A stretch of DNA of 64,000 bases. Origin: Fervidobacterium thailandense. GTDB lineage: Bacteria > Thermotogota > Thermotogae > Thermotogales > Fervidobacteriaceae. The stretch spans positions 1 through 64,000 of the forward strand of contig NZ_LWAF01000002.1 in NCBI RefSeq assembly GCF_001719065.1, in the 5' to 3' direction. This document shows positions 16,545 to 26,017 of the stretch, piece by piece. Position 1 is the first letter of the stretch, and each line of letters starts with the position of its first letter. The translations under genes and the position numbers were made by a program. The notes below the pieces were generated by a model. The model saw nothing but the letters and a program-made list of their open reading frames with translations, ran no database searches and was not told the DNA's origin.

Positions 16545-18299
16545 TTATCCGTCAAACCTGTTCGTCATCGGTACGCGGCGGTCTTTGCCAAAGGCGCGTA
16601 CCGAAACTTTTGGACCGGGGGGCATCTGGCGCCGTTTGTATTCGTTTGCGTGAACCATACGTGCAACTTTTTTCACCGTTTCTTCGTCAAAGCCGTGTGC
16701 TACGATTTCGTCGATGCTCATCTCCTCTTCGATGTAGAGTTTCAGTATCTCGTCCAGTACTTCGTACGGTGGGAGTTTGTCCTGGTCCGTTTGATTTTCC
16801 CTCAGTTCAGCACTGGGCGGTTTGATGAATACTCGCTCCGGGATTATCTCTCGCCCAGCTTTTTCGTTAACGTAACGGCCGAGTTTGTAAACAAAGGTCT
16901 TGTAAACATCTTTTATGACCGCATAACCACCCGCGGTGTCGCCGTACAGCGTTGAGTAACCGGTTGCGACTTCGCTCTTGTTCCCGGTAGTGAGCACGAG
17001 CCAGCCGAATTTGTTAGATAGTGCCATTAGTATCGTTCCGCGGATGCGTGCTTGAAGGTTCTCTTCGGTAATGTCAAATGGTAGGTCACCGAAGACAGGT
17101 TTTAGAAGCTTCAGGTACGTTTCGTAAGCGTCGGTTATAGGGATGGTGAGAAATTTTATACCTAAATTCTCGGCGAGGAGTTTTGCGTCCTCCTTGCTGT
17201 GCTCGGATGAGAATGGACCAGGCATGGAAACACCGATGACGTTTTCCGGGCCGAGGGCATCAACGGCGATGCACGCAACGAGTGAACTGTCCATTCCGCC
17301 ACTTAACCCGATGACGGCTTTATTCATACCGTTCTTTCGAATGTAGTCGCGCGTGGCGAGCACGAGTGCCCAGTAAACCTCCGCAACCTCAGGAAGGAGC
17401 GGTTCGATCTTGAACGAGGTACTGGGGGTGTGGACCCCGTGGTGAGGTTTGGTCGGGAAGTCTTCAACTTTCGCGATCCGGACTTTTCGAAGTTCAGTTT
17501 CCGGAACGTTGAGTTTGTCCTGTCTTCTCCTATTGTCGTGCAATCTGGTGCGTGCAATTTTTTCCACGTCCACATCAGCAACCAATAAGTCTTCTTCGTA
17601 CTGTTTTGCACGCGCTAAGATCTCACCTTTCTCGTCGATAACGAGACTACAACCGTCGAAGACAAGTTCGTCCTGGCCACCGATGGCGTTTACGTAAGCA
17701 ATAGCACACTGGTTATCGTTGGCCCTGACCGCGAGCATTTTTTCTCTCCAGGCAGGTTTGCCCATGTAATACGGTGAAGCTGAGAGGTTAATCAATACGT
17801 GCGCATCACCGATGAGGCTTTCGAGTCTTGCCGGACCACCGGGATACCAGATGTCTTCACAGATCGTGATGCCCACGTTCACATTCCGAATTTGCAACAC
17901 GAGACATTCCTGGCCGACTTGAAAGTATCTTTTTTCGTCGAAGACGCCGTAGTTCGGAAGGTAGTTTTTACGGTACGTTGCCACGATACGTCCGTTGTGT
18001 AAAACAGCCGCGGCGTTGTACAGGTCGTCATCGAAATCGACAAATCCAACGATGGCAACGATGTCCTTATCAGCGTGCTTACTTATCCGCTCGAGGGATT
18101 CGAGGTTCCGTTGGACAAAGTAACTCTTTAAAAGCAAGTCTTCGGGTGGGTAACCGGTAATCGCAAGCTCTGGGAATGCAACGACATCTGCTCCCAGCTC
18201 ACGCGCTCGCTGGATGTAGTCGATAATCTTACGTTCGTTTCCGTGAATGTCGCCAACGGTCGTGTTAATTTGTGCCAGGGCTATCCTTATATTTCTCAT
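16545..18299 (-). CDS. nadE: Glutamine-dependent NAD+ synthetase
   Basis: The 584-residue enzyme makes NAD+ from deamido-NAD+, ATP and glutamine, the last step of NAD synthesis. The N-terminal nitrilase-like glutaminase domain has the E44, K111, C147 triad (FPELAITGYP, YRKNYLPNYG, TICEDIWYP). The C-terminal synthetase domain has the P-loop SGGMDSS at 333-339 and a YGDTAGGYAVIKDVYKT segment. Length and order match the bacterial glutamine-using form. Its ATG overlaps the stop of the RND transporter gene as ATGA, which indicates coupling. Confidence 0.95.
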   Translation of the reverse strand: MRNIRIALAQINTTVGDIHGNERKIIDYIQRARELGADVVAFPELAITGYPPEDLLLKSYFVQRNLESLERISKHADKDIVAIVGFVDFDDDLYNAAAVLHNGRIVATYRKNYLPNYGVFDEKRYFQVGQECLVLQIRNVNVGITICEDIWYPGGPARLESLIGDAHVLINLSASPYYMGKPAWREKMLAVRANDNQCAIAYVNAIGGQDELVFDGCSLVIDEKGEILARAKQYEEDLLVADVDVEKIARTRLHDNRRRQDKLNVPETELRKVRIAKVEDFPTKPHHGVHTPSTSFKIEPLLPEVAEVYWALVLATRDYIRKNGMNKAVIGLSGGMDSSLVACIAVDALGPENVIGVSMPGPFSSEHSKEDAKLLAENLGIKFLTIPITDAYETYLKLLKPVFGDLPFDITEENLQARIRGTILMALSNKFGWLVLTTGNKSEVATGYSTLYGDTAGGYAVIKDVYKTFVYKLGRYVNEKAGREIIPERVFIKPPSAELRENQTDQDKLPPYEVLDEILKLYIEEEMSIDEIVAHGFDEETVKKVARMVHANEYKRRQMPPGPKVSVRAFGKDRRVPMTNRFDG

Positions 18300-20407
18300 A
18301 TGTCACCACCTTCCGAGTACTCGCTCACTTCTTTACCCGCCTTTTCGTTCGCTCGCGGCAAGCTGAGCAAGTATGGCATCACCATCAGCGTGAGGAGTGT
18401 GGCGGTCGATATGCCGAGTGCCACCAAAAGGCCCACGCGTTTGAACAGAGCAAGTTCACCACCTACGAGCATCGTCAGAAAACCACCGACAATCCCGAGC
18501 GCGTTCCCGAGTATGGCCGGGCCAACGTTTTGAACGGTGAGTTCCGGATTTTTTGTTTTTATATAATCGTAGCCTATGTGGATCGAGTAGTCTATAGCAA
18601 GTCCGATGATTATACTCGAGGTGATCGCGGTGGAGATTTCAAGTTTCATTCCGAAGAGGCTCATGTAGAAGAAGTTCAGTACCGTCGCAAAGCTGACGGG
18701 CATGATGAGGATGAGTGCTTCTTTGAAGCTCCTGAAGGCGAAGAGTACGGTAAGAAACACAAACACGAGTGTAAGTACCAAACTTTGAATCTGGCTCGAT
18801 AGTATGCTGTCGTTGACCGCTTTCCAGATGAGCGGTGCACCGGCCACGTAGAAATTGTAGGGTTGGTTGGCCAGTACTTTCTCAATGTAGTTGAGTAGCT
18901 CTTCAACATGCTCGTTTCCGGCGTTGGTAATTTTCACCGAGAGTCTCAGCGTCTTTCCATCGGCGATGTAATGTCTCAGGAGTGGTTGGTTTCTCAAAGA
19001 TAGTACGAGAAGGGTCACCGGAACGTTCGTTGGAAAATCCACACCGGAAACGTACGGGTTTTCAGAGAGTTTTTCGATGATTTCCTGGATATTCCTGTTA
19101 TCCATGGGCAAGAAGTAGCCTTGTTTTTTTTCCAGGACAACGTACAGGTTGTCTTTCATGTTGAATTTTTCCTCAAGGAGTTTGTAAGCTCGCACAACTT
19201 CGGAATCCCTTGAGAAGTAGTCCGTGTTCGTCAGGCCTATTTTTATCCTCGATATGGCAAGTGGTGAGATTGCTACGAGCACCACACTGAGGGCGAGAAT
19301 CACCAACGATACGCGTTTTCCGAAGAATCTTACGCCTAAACTCCTTGGATCACCCTTTGCCCGTTTCCTGGCAAGTCTCAGTAACTCATCACCAACGGTA
19401 ATGGTAAGCAGGAAGATTAGAAGCAGACCAATCGAAACGTAAAGCCCGAATTCCCTAAAAGCAGGTATCCTTACAAAGACGAACGAGAGAAAACCGATAG
19501 CGGTGGTGAGCATCGAGAAGAATATCGGCGCGCCGATGTGTTTTCTAACGGTTTGAGACCTGAACGTTGCGTTGTAGTAATGGAGTGGATAGGCCGAACC
19601 AATTACCAGTAAAAAAGAAGCTATCATCGAGGTAAGGATGTTTAGAACTTTGCCGGTTAGGAAGTAAATCGCGTAGGTGTAAACTGAGGCGACCAGAGGA
19701 ATGAGGAGGCTGAGTACCGTTGCCCTGAACGAGCGAGTCTGATAGTAGAAGATTGCGAACACAACAACGAACATAGCAGCAGGATAAAAGTACATTGAGC
19801 GACGGAGCTCGTCAAAGAGCTTGTTGTTGACGTGCGCTTCGGATATGGTCACCAGTTTCTCGCCTTTCAAGGCGTTGGTAATCCTGCGTACCACATCTTC
19901 CTCAACTTCCGCTCCTCTGAGCTTCAAAAGAGCCACAAGCAGTGCGTACTTTCCGTCTTTTGAGAGGAACGTGTAAAGTTGCTCGGGAAGGCTCTGGAAA
20001 TCGATTCCTTCATCGGTGATGTACTGCTGGGCACCTGGGTAGTTGAGGATGGAAATTACAGTGTCGACTTCAGGTAATTTAGCAACTTTTTCGTGCACTC
20101 TGCGGAGTTCTTCAAGTGAACGTTTCTCATCGATGGTAGCCGGTAGTTCGAGTATGAGCGTTAAACTGCCTTTGTCACCGAACTTTTTGGCCATTTTTAT
20201 GAAATTTTGCACAGCTGGGTTGTCGATCTCCTCAATGGGACGGCCTGGTTTGTAACCGGGGAGGAAGGTTTCAATGCGCGTTTCTATCTTGCCAAACTTT
20301 ACGATGGCAACAACGCTCAACAGAAACAAAATTATCGCGAGGAGTGTGAATTTGTATCTAAAAAGGAGCCTGCCGAGCCTGCTGTCCAATTTTGACGCCT
20401 CCCGCAT
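18296..20407 (-). CDS. RND-superfamily exporter (MMPL/HAE3 type)
   Basis: The 703-residue transporter shows the RND duplicated topology: a first helix near residue 22, a periplasmic loop, five helices (about 205-345), then the same plan again (helices at about 365 and 535-690). Family motifs include GKIETRIETFLPG, where the first loop begins, and IGLAIDYSIHIGYDY in the second half, whose Asp suits proton relay. HAE3/MMPL proteins export lipids or hydrophobic molecules; the substrate here is unknown. No periplasmic adaptor or outer-membrane partner gene is next to it. It heads the operon RND-nadE-YkgJ. Confidence 0.88.
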   Translation of the reverse strand: MREASKLDSRLGRLLFRYKFTLLAIILFLLSVVAIVKFGKIETRIETFLPGYKPGRPIEEIDNPAVQNFIKMAKKFGDKGSLTLILELPATIDEKRSLEELRRVHEKVAKLPEVDTVISILNYPGAQQYITDEGIDFQSLPEQLYTFLSKDGKYALLVALLKLRGAEVEEDVVRRITNALKGEKLVTISEAHVNNKLFDELRRSMYFYPAAMFVVVFAIFYYQTRSFRATVLSLLIPLVASVYTYAIYFLTGKVLNILTSMIASFLLVIGSAYPLHYYNATFRSQTVRKHIGAPIFFSMLTTAIGFLSFVFVRIPAFREFGLYVSIGLLLIFLLTITVGDELLRLARKRAKGDPRSLGVRFFGKRVSLVILALSVVLVAISPLAISRIKIGLTNTDYFSRDSEVVRAYKLLEEKFNMKDNLYVVLEKKQGYFLPMDNRNIQEIIEKLSENPYVSGVDFPTNVPVTLLVLSLRNQPLLRHYIADGKTLRLSVKITNAGNEHVEELLNYIEKVLANQPYNFYVAGAPLIWKAVNDSILSSQIQSLVLTLVFVFLTVLFAFRSFKEALILIMPVSFATVLNFFYMSLFGMKLEISTAITSSIIIGLAIDYSIHIGYDYIKTKNPELTVQNVGPAILGNALGIVGGFLTMLVGGELALFKRVGLLVALGISTATLLTLMVMPYLLSLPRANEKAGKEVSEYSEGGDI

Positions 20408-20516
20408 GTTTTAGACGCATCATTAGAGATTCTACCACACCTTCGGCGTTCTTCAATACGAAGGTTGTATCGGAAATGTTATAATTAAGTTAGTACACGA
20501 TGCGAGGTGTGGCGTG

Positions 20517-21320
20517 ATGAACGAGAGGACGTTGGGGAATTACAAAATCTTTGAGCGTGAAGGACTTGTTGGTTTACGCTCAACGTTGCTGTCACAATTT
20601 GAGGAACTGTTTCACGTTTTTTCCACAAGAGTCCTAACTACCTCCGAATTGAAAAAGGAGCTTGGGGAACTTGACTTATCTTTTAACAATCCGAACTTTT
20701 GCGTGCACTTTGAGACCTTCGCCAAAGCGTTCGGCTTTGAGCCGAGTAGGTGCGTTTTTTCGCACCAGGTTCACGGCAAAAACGTGGTCGTTGTTTCAAG
20801 CAAAGATATCGGCTCACCGTACTGGGAGAGGAAGTTGCGGGAAGTCGATGGGTTGGTGACAAACCAGAAGGATCTGTTTCTTGTGACCACGTACGCGGAT
20901 TGTATGGCGATTGTTGCTTACGATCCCGTGAGAAAGGTTGTAGGTGTTGCGCACTCCGGTTGGCGTGGTACGCTCCTGGAAATTGGCAAGGAGCTTGTGC
21001 TCAAGATGAACGAGGAATTCGGTGTGGATCCTGTGGATTTGTTCGTGACGATCGGACCGTCGATCGGACCGGAAAGTTTCGAAGTGGGGCCGGAGGTTGC
21101 GGAGGAGTTCTTCCTGAGGTTCGGTCGAGAGGTGGTGAGTGAGAAGAACGGCAAGACATACGTCGATTTGTGGAAGGCAGTACTCAGGACCTTGGAGGGT
21201 GTAGGAGTTAACCGGGTTGAGGTTTCCGGGATAGATACGTTCAAACACACCGAACTTTTGTATTCGTACAGGAAAGAAGGCACGAAAAAGAGGTTTGCTT
21301 GTGTGGTGGGAATTATCTAA
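20517..21320 (+). CDS. pgeF: Peptidoglycan-editing/purine nucleoside phosphorylase-like protein (YfiH/LACC1 family)
   Basis: The 267-residue enzyme is of the multicopper-oxidase-fold family once called laccase domain proteins. Members act as purine nucleoside phosphorylases and, in E. coli, in peptidoglycan editing. Conserved zinc and active-site residues are seen: FSHQVHGKNV, TTYADCMAIVAYD, AHSGWRGTLLEIG and IGPSIGPESFEVG. A GTG at 20514 directly precedes the ATG at 20517; either could start, and GAGGTG is upstream. A TATAAT at 20480-20485 may be its -10, but no clear -35 is seen. Confidence 0.88.
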   Translation: MNERTLGNYKIFEREGLVGLRSTLLSQFEELFHVFSTRVLTTSELKKELGELDLSFNNPNFCVHFETFAKAFGFEPSRCVFSHQVHGKNVVVVSSKDIGSPYWERKLREVDGLVTNQKDLFLVTTYADCMAIVAYDPVRKVVGVAHSGWRGTLLEIGKELVLKMNEEFGVDPVDLFVTIGPSIGPESFEVGPEVAEEFFLRFGREVVSEKNGKTYVDLWKAVLRTLEGVGVNRVEVSGIDTFKHTELLYSYRKEGTKKRFACVVGII

Positions 21321-21380
21321 AAAAATTTGCTTGGTGGACACCAAGCGGTAAGCAAGCCAAAGGGAAAAAGGAGGCATGTG

Positions 21381-22859
21381 ATGGAAAGGTTGCGATCTTG
21401 GGCTTTTGTGTTAATACTTTTCGCTTTTTCAAACACAGGATTTTCTACGCTGGTTTATTCTGCTGAATATTTCGGGGCTCGGCCTGTTCCGAGGATTTGG
21501 GAAAATCCAACGTGCGAAAGCTCCAGCAGTGCTTCTGCAAGAATAAACTTCTCGTTGAACATTTCAAAGTGGCCATCCGATTTGGTGCGGAAGTATTCGT
21601 ACGCTTGGGGTACGCCAACGAACCCTGCCGAGGGGGTTTTCTATTTGCAAGAGGAACTTCCAAAGCTTTTAGAACTCGACTTGAGCCTTGGAAACGACAG
21701 TTTTTGTTTCTTTGTGAACCTTTCCTTGCAAAAGGAGTATCAGAACAAGTTAAGGACCCTGGAGACGCTTCACAACGTACCGTTGGATCTTTCAATCGAT
21801 CTGAATTTTCCAAGCGAAGCTTATCTTTACTATGCGAGCGATAACTTCTTCATTGCAGTTGGAAGGTTCAAAATATCCTGGGGGAATGCAAGGTACCCGG
21901 TTTCCGTCGCACCTGTCTCACCTTTCGACAATATAACGTTTATGATCCGATTTAGTGACTTTGTATTCACGTTCCATGCGATTCCGTCTTATCAACTCTT
22001 GACTCCCCCCGAGTACGAGATACAGCGAAGTTATTCAGACCAACACATGGCGGGACAGTATTTTTTTGAACCTTCGAAGTACATTTTTGCTCACCGCCTG
22101 GATTTTCACAGGAATTTTTCAAATGATTTTGCCCTCCGTGTGGGAATCGGAGAAATTAACGTGGTCGGCGGTAAGTATCCGGACTTGATCGATTTGAGTC
22201 CGGCAGTCTTTTACCACAACACTTACGGAGAGGGATACAGCAACGTAGCAGGCGGTATCGATTTTTCATTGTGGTACAGAAATAGTGTAAACTTTTACGG
22301 TGAGTTTTTTATGGACGATTTCGTCAGCCCAACGGAAGTAGGCTCGAGTTACAAGCCCGGAGCCTACGCGTACAACGTTGGTATCAACTTGAAATCTGAG
22401 AACCACAATCTTTGGCTCGAATACGCTTACGTCTCGGAGTGGATGTACGTAACAAACTACCTACCATACCTCAGGATTAACGTGCGAAAATTCTACATCC
22501 AGAATTTCCCACCCACTCGGTTTTTGGTGGACTATCCACTCGGCTTTATTTACGGCCCGGACGCGAAGATGTTCTCCCTGGGTTTTGAGAGTTGCCTTGG
22601 AGAGGTGGGTTATTCGCTGGAGTACAACTATCTGATAAAGGGACTGGTAAAGGACGGTGAGACGATTAGATGGAAATGGTTTTGGGATAGCTGGCCGGGA
22701 AATGTTTCCGAACCGGGTGCCACAACTCCGGAAAGAGCTGGAGAACAAGGATATCATCTGTTAACAGCAAGGGCAAATTTCAAAAATTTTACATTGCTGT
22801 ACAAAACGGTGAACCTTGAAAATCACTACTTGGGCCTTACGGTATCTCTGAAGTGGTGA
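21381..22859 (+). CDS. Outer-membrane beta-barrel protein, Wzi-like
   Basis: The 492-residue protein begins with a signal peptide (MERLRSWAFVLILFAFSNTG) and is rich in aromatic alternating strands ending in W, typical of an outer-membrane barrel. Several segments resemble the capsule-assembly protein Wzi: GRFKISWGNARYPVSVAP, FAHRLDFHRNFS, LIDLSPAVFYHNT and NFYGEFFMDDF. Wzi anchors capsule polymer at the cell surface, which would suit the exopolysaccharide locus about 5 kb away. The ATG at 21381 is chosen because AAAAGGAGG lies 7 bases upstream; a longer frame lacks a site. The gene ends before a strong terminator. The family call is by motif impression only. Confidence 0.6.
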   Translation: MERLRSWAFVLILFAFSNTGFSTLVYSAEYFGARPVPRIWENPTCESSSSASARINFSLNISKWPSDLVRKYSYAWGTPTNPAEGVFYLQEELPKLLELDLSLGNDSFCFFVNLSLQKEYQNKLRTLETLHNVPLDLSIDLNFPSEAYLYYASDNFFIAVGRFKISWGNARYPVSVAPVSPFDNITFMIRFSDFVFTFHAIPSYQLLTPPEYEIQRSYSDQHMAGQYFFEPSKYIFAHRLDFHRNFSNDFALRVGIGEINVVGGKYPDLIDLSPAVFYHNTYGEGYSNVAGGIDFSLWYRNSVNFYGEFFMDDFVSPTEVGSSYKPGAYAYNVGINLKSENHNLWLEYAYVSEWMYVTNYLPYLRINVRKFYIQNFPPTRFLVDYPLGFIYGPDAKMFSLGFESCLGEVGYSLEYNYLIKGLVKDGETIRWKWFWDSWPGNVSEPGATTPERAGEQGYHLLTARANFKNFTLLYKTVNLENHYLGLTVSLKW

Positions 22860-22872
22860 GGTCATTTTAAAC

Positions 22873-22905
22873 AAAGAACGTGGCACATTCAGTGCCACGT
22901 TCTTT
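22873..22905. terminator. Bidirectional intrinsic terminator
   Basis: A perfect 14-bp stem (AAAGAACGTGGCAC with its complement) around loop ATTCA ends in T-rich sequence on both strands. It separates the plus-strand barrel gene from the convergent minus-strand sigma-like gene. Confidence 0.9.
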
Positions 22906-22925
22906 TTATTATTCGCAACGAATGT

Positions 22926-23303
22926 TCAATCTTCCCACTCGGAGTAGAACAGTGCGTTTATTTGGTTTGAGTCATCGGGAGAAACGTAATCCATTCTCAG
23001 CGGTGTGAAGGGCGCGTCGGTACACTTTGGCGGTTTTCGTTTGTACACAAAGATTGACACGCATTTGTTTCTAATGTACTGGTGTAGAAATTTTTCCTCA
23101 TTTCCCCGTCCGTCGAATTCTCTGAGCCCACACATGAGAATATACCAGACGGTTTGTTCAAGGTCCTCGAAGGAATAGAGATAATGACGGTTGATCCCCC
23201 AGAAATACTTCGTCCATCTCTCAACTAAGTGTGCGTAACTCAGAACTTTCTTGTGCCAGTCAGCGACTTGTTGTTGCGACAGCCGAGCCGTTTCCCTACT
23301 CAT
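22926..23303 (-). CDS. Sigma-70 region-2-like small protein
   Basis: This 125-residue protein resembles region 2 of sigma-70 factors: YAHLVERWTKYFW, then SFEDLEQTVWYILMCGLREFDGRG and FLHQYIRNKCVSIF fit the DLxQ...a..rFd...g.f..y....irn pattern that binds the RNA polymerase clamp and the -10 element. No region 4 follows, so it cannot be a standard sigma factor; it could be a truncated sigma, an anti-sigma-like competitor or a relative from a mobile element. The ATG at 23303 is preferred over an upstream TTG because AGAAAGGGGG precedes it. A promoter and a palindrome sit directly upstream. Confidence 0.5.
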   Translation of the reverse strand: MSRETARLSQQQVADWHKKVLSYAHLVERWTKYFWGINRHYLYSFEDLEQTVWYILMCGLREFDGRGNEEKFLHQYIRNKCVSIFVYKRKPPKCTDAPFTPLRMDYVSPDDSNQINALFYSEWED

Positions 23304-23355
23304 GCTTTTCCCCCTTTCTTGGTAGCCCAAAAGTTGGGATAGGAGTTTAGGTGTT

Positions 23356-23404
23356 GTATACAAATGTATACTTATTATAGCAAAAAAACTTGCACCGATT
23401 CAAT
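23356..23404 (-). promoter_or_regulatory. Promoter with palindromic operator for the sigma-like gene
   Basis: On the minus strand TTGAAT and TATAAT are 19 bp apart. Immediately downstream, covering the likely start of transcription, is GTATACAAATGTATAC (23356-23371), two GTATAC arms around 4 bp. This geometry suits repression by a dimeric regulator. Confidence 0.5.
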
Positions 23405-23467
23405 ATATCTACTGAAAGCGAATAAGTACATTAACGAACGAATTTAGTGTAAGGATGGTCAAAAGAA

Positions 23468-25306
23468 ATGGTAGACAGATTGCAGGTAAGAATCCTCACA
23501 AAGGAGGTGGTCTTCACGAAATTAAAGAAATTCCCCGCGAAATGCGTGTACATCTGTGCATTTTTGATCGTTGTGTTGTGGGTGTTTTCGATGGTAGGTT
23601 GCGGGCCAAGTGTGAATCTACCACCGGAAAAGCCTTACAATCCGTCCCCTGCTAACGGGGCAACAAACGTGGACGGATACAAACTGAAGCTTAGCTGGAG
23701 TGCAAGGGATCCGAATTTCTTTGATACGCTACGTTTCGATGTCTACTTTGGCGAATCTGCCACCAATTTGGAGCTTATCGCTTCAAAAATTTTAAACTCG
23801 CACATCGAACTTTCCGGCAAGTACGAACTGTTAACGAAGAATAAGAAGTATTACTGGCGTGTCGTTGTGTGGGATAGCAAAAACGAGTACGCCGAGGGTG
23901 ATCTTTGGGAGTTCACAACAGCATCAAACTACCTGCCACGATTCACCGGAAGCCCAACACCGAGCAATGGTACCACCGGTGTGACTGTCAATCCCGTTCT
24001 CAGATGGGATGCGTTTGATCCGGATGGAGACATGTTGACGTTCGATCTCCAGTTTGGAGAATTTAGCCCTCCACCTTTGATAGCCACCGGTTTAACTTCA
24101 AAGGAGTACAGCCCCGGTAAGCTGAAGTACGGCACAAAGTACTACTGGAGAGTGGTTGCCAAGGACAGCAAAGGTGGGAGGGCCGAAAGTCCAATTTGGA
24201 GTTTCACAACCGAGGTACCAATCGGGGAAGTCAAGTGGAAATATCTGACTTCCGGGTATTCACCAAGTATAATCTCCAGCCCGGCGATCGGTAGTGACGG
24301 GACAATTTACGTCGGAAGCCTTGACACACTTTACGCCATAACACCGGATGGGACGTTGAAGTGGTGGTACACCGTGAACGGTCAAGTCCTATCGAGTCCT
24401 GCGGTAAAAAGTGAATGAACTGGTGATACTATCTATTTTGGGAGTACTGACGGTATCGTTTACGCACTCGATGAGGATGGAAGGTTGAAGTGGCGGTTCA
24501 AAACTGACGGTCCGGTCGAGTCAAGTCCAGCGGTGGATTCCTCTGGTAACATCTACGTCGGAAGTGCGGACGGTTATCTTTATGCCATAAAGCCGGACGG
24601 GACGATAAAGTGGGACTTTGAAACGGCTGGGGCTATATACTCAAGCCCGGCGATTGGCTATGACGGAACAATCTATGTAGGTAGCGAGGATGGCAACTTG
24701 TACGCGATTAAACCCGATGGTACGGAGAAGTGGCGTTTTACCACCGGTGGTGGGATTTACGCGAGTCCCGCGATTGCTTCGGATGGTACGATATACGTCG
24801 GTAGTAGGGACAATTACCTGTACGCAATTTACTCTTGGGGAACTCAGCGGTGGAAAGTGCCCGTACGTTTCAAAAGCACTTCCTTTGCTCAGAATCCGTA
24901 CTCGAGTCCGGTCGTTGGTCCCGACGGTACCATCTACGTAGGTGACATGGACGGAAATCTAAAAGCCATCGCAACTTACGGGACGGTTAAGTGGAGTTAT
25001 CCGACGGGTGCGTCAATTCTCTCCACACCGGTAATTGGGACGGATGGAACGATATATTTTGGTAGTAGCAACGGTTACGTCTACGCCGTCAGGTCTGACG
25101 GTTCACTGAAGTGGCGTTCAGCGTTCCGCATTAGTTACGGGATCAGGTCGAGCCCAACGATCGAAGCGGACGGTACTCTCCACATTGGTGGTTTGGACGG
25201 TTGGCTCTACGCGGTTTATACGGATTCGTACGGTTTAGCCAAGTTCAACTGGCCGAAGTTCCGTGGAAATATCAGAAACACGGGGAGGTATGGTGAGTCG
25301 TATTGA
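23468..25306 (+). pseudogene. Lipoprotein with fibronectin-III-like domains and PQQ-type beta-propeller, in-frame stop
   Basis: The 612-codon reading frame is interrupted only by TGA at 24416-24418 (codon 317); the same frame continues on both sides through the propeller. The N-terminus has a hydrophobic segment and lipobox (VFSMVGCGPS), so the product would be an envelope lipoprotein. Two Fn3-like domains follow (about residues 40-130 and 140-225, each with YYWRVV and WSFTT-type strands). Then come about eight PQQ/YVTN-like repeats of the form SSPAIGYDGTIYVGS-DG-LYAI-DGTIKW. The start at ATG 23468 is uncertain: the best site, AAAGGAGGT at 23499, has no good start behind it. Function unknown; probably surface binding. 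Confidence 0.72.
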
Positions 25307-25333
25307 CCACCACCCGTTGATCGTGTTGATTAA

Positions 25334-25900
25334 AAGGGTCTCGGGAATCTGTCATTCGTTCCAAGTATTGTTCCGCCACACCGGGCAGGTTTTTTTGTTG
25401 AATTTACGGCCTTGGGTTATTCATCAGGTCTTTTCGAGGTATCGACTCAGCCAATTCTGGACCTGATCGGGGCTTTCAACCTAAGGTTCCGGGTGTTTCT
25501 CAAAAACCTTTCGGTTTTCAACGTCGAAGGTTACGTGTACGAATCGCTTTTTGTTCCAAAAGTGTACGGTGGTTTGCCCAGTGAGGAACAAATTCTCGTT
25601 TTGCTGGGACGAGGCTACTGGCACACGAACGTCCCGTTTGGATGGATGGTGTTGAGGACGAACTCAGAGTTACTCAGTCTCGGGACGTACATAGGTATCC
25701 AAAACGATTCGGGTTACGCGATTCCATTTTCACGCGTGGTTTCTTAAGTCTTGGGATACCGCTGTCGGGTAATTTTGAACTCTTTTTGGAAATATCGAAG
25801 GGGGTGCCCTCCTGGCGTGCTCACCAACAACGTGAGAGATGGGGAGTAGAACGAAATGATTTGGGAGGTGCGTGAAAAATCGACGTACGTTGCGCTCCGA
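25334..25900 (+). pseudogene. Degenerate coding remnant, beta-strand rich
   Basis: A frame opens after a stop at 25331 and reads GFFVEFTALGYSSGLFEVS, then RVFLKNLSVFNVEGYVYES and GWMVLRTNSELLSLGTYIG up to a stop at 25745. A shifted frame then continues with FLSLGIPLSGNFELFLEIS. There is no start codon with a ribosome binding site. The alternating hydrophobic pattern suggests a fragment of an envelope or barrel protein. It follows the broken propeller gene and may belong to the same decaying cluster. I cannot name the family. Confidence 0.4.
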
Positions 25901-26017
25901 GGAGGACTTATCTCATATTTTCCACCAAGCCCTGAATCTAAACACTGACTTAACGAATCGCGTGTAGACTTTCTAGAGTGAATCATTCCCCAAAGAATAC
26001 TGGGAGGAGGAATTTTC

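Noticed and set aside
21329-21346. Perfect hairpin GCTTGGTG-GA-CACCAAGC between pgeF and the Wzi-like gene
   Set aside because: The loop is only two bases and no T-run follows on either strand in the right place, so I do not call a terminator.
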